Under the pieces are notes generated by a model. It had not been told where the DNA came from, ran no database searches, and saw nothing but the letters and a program-made list of their open reading frames with translations. The translations under genes and the position numbers were made by a program. Below are positions 12,923 to 18,115 of a DNA stretch of 18,115 nucleotides, one piece after another. Position 1 is the first letter of the stretch, and the number at the start of each line of letters is the position of its first letter. The stretch covers positions 1-18,115 of the forward strand of contig JAKITE010000052.1 in the NCBI GenBank assembly GCA_021648225.1, read 5' to 3'. The stretch comes from Paracoccaceae bacterium (GTDB lineage Bacteria; Pseudomonadota; Alphaproteobacteria; Rhodobacterales; Rhodobacteraceae).

Positions 12923-14380
12923 ATGACTATTGGAATTAGACGGCGTCGCAACGTAAAAATCGTGGCGACCCTTGGCCCCGCATCCGACACCAAAGAAATG
13001 ATCCGGGCTTTGTTTATCGCAGGCGCGGATGTGTTCCGCCTGAACATGAGCCATGGTTCGCACCCCGAAATTGCCGTGCGCCATAAAATTATTCGCGAAT
13101 TGGAAATTGAGCTGGACCGCCCGATCGGCATTCTGGCCGACCTTCAAGGCCCAAAATTGCGTTGCGGGGAATTTGCCAATGGCAGTGAAATGCTGGAGGT
13201 CGGCGCGGCGTTCCGGTTTGATCTGGATAAAACTCCGGGGGATGAAAACCGTGTTAACCTCCCCCATGCCGAGATTTTCAAAGCCCTGGAAATCGGATCA
13301 ACCCTGTTGGTCAATGACGGTAAAATCCGTCTGAAAGTCACCGATTGTGGCGATGATTATGCCAATATGACGGTTGAGGTCGGCGGCGAAATTTCCAACC
13401 GCAAAGGCGTGAATGTGCCCGATGTGGTGCTGCCACTGGCGGCGCTATCAGAAAAAGATCGCGCCGATCTGGAATTTGTTTGTGCTTTGGGCGTTGAATG
13501 GCTGGGGCTTTCTTTTGTGCAACGGCCCTCCGATGTCGAAGAAGCACGGGTGCTGGCCGCTGGCCGCGCCAAAATCATTGCCAAAATCGAAAAGCCGGCG
13601 GCAGTGAATAGTTTTGAGGATATTCTTGCGGTCACCGACGGTGTGATGGTGGCGCGCGGTGATCTGGGGGTGGAATTGCCGGTGCATATGCTGCCACCGA
13701 TCCAGAAACGTCTGGTCACAGCCTGTCGTCGGGTGGGCAAACCGGTGATTGTTGCCACGCAAATGATGGAAAGCATGATTTCATCGCCAGTGCCAACCCG
13801 CGCCGAGGTTTCCGATGTGGCGCAAGCCATTTACGAGGGCGCGGATGCGGTGATGTTATCAGCAGAATCCGCCGCAGGGGATTTCCCCATCGAAGCCGTA
13901 ACCACCATGAGCAACGTTGCCGAAGAGGTCGAAAAAGACGAAACATATCTGGATGGCATCATTGCCTCGCACACGCCATCCCGCCAAGGGGTTGCCGATG
14001 CAATAACCGTGGCAGCGCGCGAGGTGGCAGAAACCACCGATGTCAAAGCCATTGTCTGTTTCACCCAATCGGGCACCACAGCCGTGTTGGCCGCGCGCGA
14101 ACGCCCCAGCGTGCCGATTATTGCGCTGACCCATTTGACGGATACCGCCCGTTCACTAGCGCTGGTTTGGGGGCTGCATTGTGTGGTTGTCACAGAAATT
14201 GACCGGTTTAAACAAGCGGTTGTTGCGGCGGCAAAAGCTGCCAAGAAATATGGGTTTGCGGATGAAAACGACATGATTGTTGTTACCGCAGGGGTGCCGT
14301 TCAACACACCGGGCAGCACTAATATTTTGCGGGTGGCGCCGGTCAATGAAAAACTGATTTATGGTTCTGATCTGGACTAA
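12923..14380 (+). CDS. pyk: Pyruvate kinase
   Basis: Glycolytic enzyme making pyruvate and ATP from phosphoenolpyruvate and ADP in the cytoplasm. From the ATG at 12923 it has 485 residues, normal length. Landmarks in order are RRNVKIVATLGPAS, FRLNMSHG, ILADLQGPKLRCGEF, the active-site stretch IIAKIEKP (Lys221), MVARGDLGVELP, the signature VIVATQMMESMI with PTRAEVSDVAQAIYEGADAVMLSAESAAGD, and the C-terminal regulatory domain with FTQSGTTAVLAARERP. An upstream TTG in frame at 12872 would add 17 unconserved residues (MGYTQPQARQ...) and is rejected. It is divergent from the FGase-family gene, with 166 bp between starts. The following small membrane protein begins 14 bp after its stop and is probably cotranscribed. 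Confidence 0.97.
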   Translation: MTIGIRRRRNVKIVATLGPASDTKEMIRALFIAGADVFRLNMSHGSHPEIAVRHKIIRELEIELDRPIGILADLQGPKLRCGEFANGSEMLEVGAAFRFDLDKTPGDENRVNLPHAEIFKALEIGSTLLVNDGKIRLKVTDCGDDYANMTVEVGGEISNRKGVNVPDVVLPLAALSEKDRADLEFVCALGVEWLGLSFVQRPSDVEEARVLAAGRAKIIAKIEKPAAVNSFEDILAVTDGVMVARGDLGVELPVHMLPPIQKRLVTACRRVGKPVIVATQMMESMISSPVPTRAEVSDVAQAIYEGADAVMLSAESAAGDFPIEAVTTMSNVAEEVEKDETYLDGIIASHTPSRQGVADAITVAAREVAETTDVKAIVCFTQSGTTAVLAARERPSVPIIALTHLTDTARSLALVWGLHCVVVTEIDRFKQAVVAAAKAAKKYGFADENDMIVVTAGVPFNTPGSTNILRVAPVNEKLIYGSDLD

Positions 14381-14394
14381 TATGGCGGGTAGAT

Positions 14395-14646
14395 ATGTCT
14401 AGTTACGAAATATACTTGTTATCCGGCAGCCTGTTGATTTTGCTGGGCATTTTGTCGACCATTGCCACCATGACCAACTGGGCATCCGCCAAATATGCGG
14501 TGTTGTTTCTGGTTCTGGGCGCGGGGTTGCTGTATTATGCCCATATTTCAAACTTTGACGGGCTGGACTTTAGCAATTCAAAAGGCCTGTTTATTGGCGA
14601 TGTGCCCGATGCAATCTATAAATTGATCGGCAAGGTTCTGAACTAA
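14395..14646 (+). CDS. Small two-helix membrane protein, unknown function
   Basis: Protein of 83 residues with two probable membrane helices (about 7-25, LLSGSLLILLGILSTIATM, and 34-50, YAVLFLVLGAGLLYYAH). A polar C-terminal part follows, with FDGLDFSNSKGLFIGDVPDAIYKLIGKVLN, possibly amphipathic. I cannot name a domain. It starts 14 bp after pyk and ends 116 bp before rpmI, so it probably shares the pyk transcript. Sequence composition is like its neighbours, which argues for a resident gene. A role in the membrane is all that can be said. Confidence 0.75.
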   Translation: MSSYEIYLLSGSLLILLGILSTIATMTNWASAKYAVLFLVLGAGLLYYAHISNFDGLDFSNSKGLFIGDVPDAIYKLIGKVLN

Positions 14647-14656
14647 GATTTCGCGC

Positions 14657-14685
14657 TTGCAATACAATGGTGATACGCCTAAAAG
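14657..14685 (+). promoter_or_regulatory. Candidate promoter for rpmI-rplT
   Basis: TTGCAA (14657-14662) and TAAAAG (14680-14685) are 17 bp apart in the 116-bp leader before rpmI. Each hexamer matches the sigma-70 consensus at four of six positions. About 75 nt of leader remain, containing GC-rich self-complementary stretches near 14703-14725 that might fold. This is a weak call. Confidence 0.3.
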
Positions 14686-14762
14686 CGGCGCTTCACCGAT
14701 GGGACCGGCCGAAAGGGCTGCCGAGTCGCATCTAATAACCATTCCTTTATAAGGAGACGGAA

Positions 14763-14963
14763 ATGCCCAAGATGAAGACCAAATCGAGCGCCAAAAAGCG
14801 TTTCAAAATCACGGCTTCGGGCCGCGTAAAGGCCACTCAGGCCGGTAAACAGCACGGTATGATTAAACGTTCCAATAAATTTATCCGCAATGCACGTGGC
14901 ACCACCACCCTGTGCAAAGCTGATGCAAAAACTGTGAAATCATACATGCCATACGCGCGTTAA
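14763..14963 (+). CDS. rpmI: 50S ribosomal protein L35
   Basis: Basic protein of 66 residues, standard L35 length. It begins MPKMKTKSSAKKRFKITASG and contains the family pattern (KRSNKFIRNARGTTTLCKAD), rich in Lys and Arg for 23S rRNA contact. An AAGGAG ribosome site lies just upstream of the ATG. It is followed after 12 bp by rplT, the usual partner. infC, often upstream in other bacteria, is absent, as is common in alphaproteobacteria where it lies elsewhere. Confidence 0.98.
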   Translation: MPKMKTKSSAKKRFKITASGRVKATQAGKQHGMIKRSNKFIRNARGTTTLCKADAKTVKSYMPYAR

Positions 14964-14975
14964 GGAGCCTGAAAA

Positions 14976-15338
14976 ATGTCTAGAGTAAAAGGAGGCCCAG
15001 CCTCCCACGCCCGCCACCGTAAAGTCATCAAAGCCGCAAAAGGCTATTATGGTGCACGGTCGCGCAATTTCCGCACCGCCACGCAGGCGGTTGATAAAGC
15101 CAACCAATATGCCACGCGAGATCGTAAAATCCGCAAGCGCAATTTCCGTGCGCTTTGGATTCAACGCATCAACGCTGCGGTGCGCCTGAATGACGAATCG
15201 TTGAATTATTCCAAGTTTATCAACGGTTTGACACTGGCCGGTATCGAAGTTGACCGTAAGGTTCTGGCCGATCTGGCCGTGCATGAACCCGAGGCGTTCA
15301 CAGCCGTGGTTGACCAAGCAAAAGCCGCGCTGGCTTAA
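14976..15338 (+). CDS. rplT: 50S ribosomal protein L20
   Basis: Ribosomal protein of 120 residues, standard length, needed early in 50S assembly. It has MSRVKGGPASHARHRKVIKA at the start, GYYGARSRNFRTATQAVDKA, then RDRKIRKRNFRALWIQRINA and YSKFINGL, all hallmarks of L20. It has a good AAGGAG ribosome site. A strong intrinsic terminator follows 18 bp after the stop, ending the rpmI-rplT unit. In some bacteria L20 represses this operon by binding the leader; no such site is proven here. Confidence 0.98.
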   Translation: MSRVKGGPASHARHRKVIKAAKGYYGARSRNFRTATQAVDKANQYATRDRKIRKRNFRALWIQRINAAVRLNDESLNYSKFINGLTLAGIEVDRKVLADLAVHEPEAFTAVVDQAKAALA

Positions 15339-15356
15339 TCTGGCTCAAAGAATTGC

Positions 15357-15389
15357 AAAAGGCCTCTGCATTCGCGGGGGCCTTTTTTT
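15357..15389 (+). terminator. Rho-independent terminator after rplT
   Basis: AAAAGGCCTCTGC (15357-15369) pairs with GCGGGGGCCTTTT (15374-15386) through a 13-bp stem, two pairs being U-G wobbles, around the loop ATTC, and the 3' arm runs into seven T residues (15383-15389). It lies 18 bp after the rplT stop, and the next gene to the right is convergent. Confidence 0.92.
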
Positions 15390-15484
15390 ATTCCCGACAC
15401 CAAATTTACAAAGCAAATAACCGCACCCGTTTAATGTCCACGCACCCCCCAAGGTTTTCACAATTGGTTCTCCTACAAGAACCC

Positions 15485-16114
15485 TTATGCAAATATAAAA
15501 TCCTCAGCCGAAAAATCAGCCGCTGTAAACAGCTTTGAGCGATCATTGATCGCCAGAATTTCGTTTTCAAACTGAATAATCACCCGCCCCGGCTGCAATG
15601 TTATCATTACCAGATCATCAAATGTGGTATCAAATGTGGTAATATCAATCTTGTCTTTACCAATTTCAAATCGCCGCGCCGCGTCGCGCATGCCGTCGGG
15701 GTTAAACAAAAACACATCCGGTCGCCCGGTGCCGAATAACTTGTCGGCACCCGATGTTTCGACAATCAGGTTCACACCGGGGGGCGCTGCGCCCGGGTCA
15801 AACAGAAAATCAGCCGCGCTAAAACCAATGGGTGGATCGCCAATTTCAGGGGGCTGAAACGTAACCTTGGTTTTTTCACCGCGAATTTGAACCACATAGG
15901 TAAGTGTATCGATTTGATAGATAAACACCTCTTCAAAGGTCACATCAAAATCGGTCAGGTCAATCAGATCAACCCCGTCGTCAAAATCCAGAATCAAATC
16001 GGTTTTGCCATCGCGCGACATTACAAAAACATCCAGCCCGTCGCCGCCTGTCATCTTGTCGCGCCGTGCAGTATCCTCAAGAATATCGTCGCCAGCAGTT
16101 CCGGTAATAATCAT
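15485..16114 (-). CDS. Small RTX-like calcium-binding protein with an internal duplication
   Basis: Acidic protein of 209 residues made of two related modules (about 1-106 and 114-209). Each starts with a GTxGDD/SGADKLFG turn, has a G-x-x-D-V-F strand (GGDGLDVFVMS in module 1, GTGRPDVFLFN in module 2), then D-x-IDLTDFD or DKIDITTFD. Each ends FSAADFLFD or FSAEDFIF. These resemble the C-terminal half of serralysin and RTX proteins (peptidase M10 C-terminal, haemolysin-type calcium repeats), usually exported by type I secretion. Here there is no catalytic or adhesive domain, and only about one nonapeptide per module. No secretion genes are nearby. The gene stands alone, convergent with rplT and divergent from pheS. 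The function is unknown. Confidence 0.8.
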   Translation of the reverse strand: MIITGTAGDDILEDTARRDKMTGGDGLDVFVMSRDGKTDLILDFDDGVDLIDLTDFDVTFEEVFIYQIDTLTYVVQIRGEKTKVTFQPPEIGDPPIGFSAADFLFDPGAAPPGVNLIVETSGADKLFGTGRPDVFLFNPDGMRDAARRFEIGKDKIDITTFDTTFDDLVMITLQPGRVIIQFENEILAINDRSKLFTAADFSAEDFIFA

Positions 16115-16158
16115 CTAAAATACCCCTTAAATTTGAACAGCATCTTAGCCGTGCCAAG

Positions 16159-16175
16159 GTTAAGGAACCCTTAAC
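16159..16175. promoter_or_regulatory. Short palindrome in the RTX-like/pheS divergent region
   Basis: GTTAAGG-AAC-CCTTAAC is a perfect 7+3+7 inverted repeat, 45 bp upstream of the RTX-like gene start and 134 bp before pheS. Its position fits an operator or start-site element for the minus-strand gene. No regulator can be assigned. The rest of the 194-bp divergent gap shows no clear promoter. Confidence 0.35.
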
Positions 16176-16308
16176 TGATCGAGGCAGCAGGCCAAGACGG
16201 TAGAACCGGTTATGAATTTTGGCTAAATCACAGGCAGCTTTTCCGCCAGAGCCTTGCAATTTTGGCCCCTTATGATACCCGTCTTTCAAACGCAATTTGG
16301 GGCAGATG

Positions 16309-17388
16309 ATGGACGATATAGCAGGCGTAAAAGCCAAAATCCTGGGGCAGGTTGCGGATGCGGCCGATGAATCAGCGCTGGAAGCCTTGCGCGTGGCGGC
16401 TGTTGGCAAAAAGGGAGAGGTCAGCCTGATGATGCGCGGCCTTGGCAAAATGACACCCGAGGAGAAACAGGTCGCTGGCCCCGCCCTGAACGCCCTGAAA
16501 AACGAGATCAATTCCGCCCTGTCCGCGCGCAAATCCGCGCTTGGCAATGCGGCACTCGAGGAACGCTTGCGCGCTGAATGGCTGGACGTTACCCAGCCAA
16601 GCCGCCCCGCGCAAAACGGCACGATTCATCCGATTTCCCAAGTCACCGAGGAAATCACGGCGATTTTTGCAGATTTGGGCTATGGCGTCGCCGAAGGCCC
16701 GCAGATCGAAAATGATTTCTATAATTTTGACGCGCTGAACATCCCGCCCGAACACCCCGCGCGCCAAGAATTCGACACGTTCTATATGCACCGCGCCGAT
16801 GACACCCAGCCGCCGCATGTGCTGCGCACCCATACCTCGCCGGTGCAAATCCGCCATATGGAGAAACACGGCGTGCCCTGTCGCATTATTGCCCCCGGTC
16901 GCGTGTATCGCTCCGATTATGACAACACCCACACCCCGATGTTCCATCAGGTTGAGGGCCTCGCGATTGATACCGATATTTCCATGGCCAACCTGAAATG
17001 GACGCTGGAAGAATTCTGCCGCGCGTTTTTCGAGGTCGATAACGTAGAACTAAAATTCCGCGCCTCGCATTTCCCGTTTACGGAACCAAGTGCTGAGGTT
17101 GATATCCGCTGTTCATGGGCTGGTGGCCAGTTAAAAATCGGTGAGGGTGATGACTGGATGGAGATTTTGGGTTCCGGCATGGTCCACCCCAAAGTGCTTG
17201 AGGCCGCAGGGGTGGATGCCAGCAAATATCAAGGCTTTGCCTTTGGCATGGGCATTGATCGGCTGGCGATGCTGAAATACGGCATACCGGATTTGCGGGC
17301 GTTTTTTGATAGTGACCTGCGGTGGTTGCGGCATTACGGGTTTGCGAGTTTGGATATGCCGAATATGCGGGGGGGGATTAGTGGGTGA
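16309..17388 (+). CDS. pheS: Phenylalanine-tRNA ligase alpha subunit
   Basis: Catalytic subunit of PheRS, which charges tRNA-Phe as an alpha2-beta2 complex with PheT in the cytoplasm. It has 359 residues, normal length. An N-terminal helical arm (1-90) is followed by the class II core: motif 1 region HPISQVTEEITAIFADLGY, then NDFYNFDALNIP, motif 2 RVYRSDYDNTHTPMFHQVEG, and motif 3 FAFGMGIDRLAMLKYGIPDL. I set the start at the ATG at 16309 (MDDIAGVKAKI), 6 nt after GGGG; the adjacent ATG at 16306 and a TTG at 16297 are less suitable. The stop overlaps the next gene by 4 bp. PheT, the usual neighbour, is not within the remaining 700 bp. Confidence 0.97.
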   Translation: MDDIAGVKAKILGQVADAADESALEALRVAAVGKKGEVSLMMRGLGKMTPEEKQVAGPALNALKNEINSALSARKSALGNAALEERLRAEWLDVTQPSRPAQNGTIHPISQVTEEITAIFADLGYGVAEGPQIENDFYNFDALNIPPEHPARQEFDTFYMHRADDTQPPHVLRTHTSPVQIRHMEKHGVPCRIIAPGRVYRSDYDNTHTPMFHQVEGLAIDTDISMANLKWTLEEFCRAFFEVDNVELKFRASHFPFTEPSAEVDIRCSWAGGQLKIGEGDDWMEILGSGMVHPKVLEAAGVDASKYQGFAFGMGIDRLAMLKYGIPDLRAFFDSDLRWLRHYGFASLDMPNMRGGISG

Positions 17389-17963
17389 GCTGGATGACCA
17401 TTTTCAAATATTTGCTTCCCAAGAAGATCGGCCCCGATGAATTTTTAATATTTGTTTTGGGCGCAGGTCTAGCACTAATTGTTTTGCAAGGCTTCGATTC
17501 TGAAACAGCACCTTACATTTCGGCAATATTTTTAGCAATTCTTGGTTCGTTCAGTTATCGTTGGCAAAAAGAAGTTGACCGAAAAAATGAAATTGCAGCG
17601 GAATTAAGAAACCTATTTGCAGAATTTGCAGAGGCATCCAACTCTGTCTATTATTCTCAACCTTTTATCGGTGTAGATTTCAGTGAAGTAGAGAAAAAGG
17701 AGTTTTATTCGATTGGAACAAAGGAGCAGCATTTTGGTATCGTCCGTGACAAAATAACTTTGCTTGCGCCATCACTCGTAGTAGAATCGGTAAAACGGCA
17801 CGATAAGGCTATGCGAACTTGGAAGATAGAATTTACTAAAGATGGAAATATATCAATAGAACGCAAAGCAAAAATGAATGAGATCATCAATAATTATCAT
17901 ACCTCTTACGAAATTGCGCTTACCGAAATGCGCAAATGTGTAGCTGATAAAATAGCTGGCTAA
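17385..17963 (+). CDS. AT-rich two-helix membrane protein of unknown function
   Basis: Protein of 192 residues from a GTG at 17385 that overlaps the pheS stop (GTGA); an ATG three codons later (17394) is an alternative start. Two membrane helices at about 19-36 (FLIFVLGAGLALIVLQGF) and 42-58 are followed by a charged, helical cytoplasmic part (FSYRWQKEVDRKNEIAAELRNLFAEFAEA, then a C-terminal helix). No enzyme motif is visible. Codon use is clearly more AT-rich than in pheS (many AAA, GAA, ATA, TTT codons), which suggests recent transfer into the pheS-pheT junction. The architecture, two helices plus a cytoplasmic helical domain, resembles small membrane proteins of some defence or toxin systems, but no partner gene is seen, so no function is given. 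Confidence 0.7.
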   Translation: MSWMTIFKYLLPKKIGPDEFLIFVLGAGLALIVLQGFDSETAPYISAIFLAILGSFSYRWQKEVDRKNEIAAELRNLFAEFAEASNSVYYSQPFIGVDFSEVEKKEFYSIGTKEQHFGIVRDKITLLAPSLVVESVKRHDKAMRTWKIEFTKDGNISIERKAKMNEIINNYHTSYEIALTEMRKCVADKIAG

Positions 17964-17989
17964 TTTGTGGCGATTTATATCAATAAACA

Positions 17990-18109
17990 GGACCGCGCCT
18001 GACCCTGGGTGGGCGTGATAGCGCCCTCCCGTGGGGTGAGGAAGGACCGTCGCGCCTGTGGCGCGGCGTAAGCCTGACGCAAGAGGCGCGGTCCGGCCCT
18101 AAGGGGCCG
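17990..18109. repeat. Highly structured GC-rich intergenic element
   Basis: The last 120 bp of the window fold into a compact multi-branched plan. An 11-bp closing stem pairs GGACCGCGCCT (17990-18000) with AGGCGCGGTCC (18084-18094). Inside are a hairpin at 18002-18037 (core GGGCG/CGCCC) and a hairpin at 18049-18067 (GTCGCGCC-TGT-GGCGCGGC). A tetraloop hairpin follows at 18095-18108 (GGCCC-TAAG-GGGCC). It is much more GC-rich than the gene before it. It could be a dispersed palindromic element or a non-coding RNA. I do not recognise a known RNA family. Confidence 0.55.
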
Positions 18110-18115
18110 AACCAA

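Noticed and set aside
12749..13267. 172-residue minus-strand frame across the pyk start
   Set aside because: It is antisense to conserved pyruvate kinase sequence, with no family match.
16297..16308. TTG or first ATG as pheS start
   Set aside because: GGGG at 16299-16302 is too close to or overlaps these starts; the ATG at 16309 has proper spacing.
18030..18109. Possible RNase P RNA fragment (GAGGAAGGACC resembles a conserved RNase P stretch)
   Set aside because: The rest of the conserved RNase P core is missing and the palindromic plan does not fit.

Overview
The window looks like the chromosome of an alphaproteobacterium, most likely Rhodobacterales (Roseobacter-like). This rests on protein types: Flp-family pilins with the VTVDWVVLTA core, pyruvate kinase with MLSAESA instead of MLSGET, a DUF1244 protein, small RTX-like proteins and a UbiA/DprE1/DprE2-type cassette. 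Base composition is moderate, and genes are dense with many 1-4 bp overlaps. I see no tRNA, rRNA, CRISPR array, transposase or phage gene.

Region 1 (1-2503, minus strand) is the start of a Tad/Flp pilus locus. Two small pilin genes are followed by cpaB and then cpaC, which runs off the left edge. Hairpins lie between the two pilins and between cpaB and cpaC. No prepilin peptidase gene (cpaA) sits between pilin and cpaB.

Region 2 (2898-7337) is the most interesting part. It holds a HAD-UbiA fusion (+), convergent with a tightly overlapping minus-strand operon of a UPF0104 membrane protein, a DprE1-like FAD oxidoreductase and a DprE2-like SDR. Together these match the mycobacterial route from PRPP and polyprenyl phosphate to polyprenyl-phospho-D-arabinofuranose. 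The HAD domain could supply the phosphatase step and the UPF0104 protein could flip the lipid; both roles are inference. No arabinosyltransferase is visible. The adjacent pilus genes raise the possibility of pilin glycosylation.

Region 3 (7422-11497, minus strand) has a 70-bp nested palindrome, then a possible five-gene run read znuA, zinc-dependent deacetylase, GNAT acetyltransferase, scoA, scoB. A 31-bp near-perfect palindrome with a Zur-box core lies just upstream of znuA, so at least znuA and probably the deacetylase should respond to zinc shortage.

Region 4 (11517-12756, minus strand) has a palindrome-rich intergenic repeat, a DUF1244 gene and an overlapping N-formylglutamate amidohydrolase-family gene.

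Region 5 (12923-18115) is mainly housekeeping on the plus strand: pyruvate kinase, a small membrane protein, ribosomal proteins L35 and L20 with a good terminator, and pheS. A minus-strand duplicated RTX-like gene lies between rplT and pheS. After pheS comes an AT-rich orphan two-helix membrane protein overlapping its stop codon, then a highly structured GC-rich element where pheT would commonly be expected.
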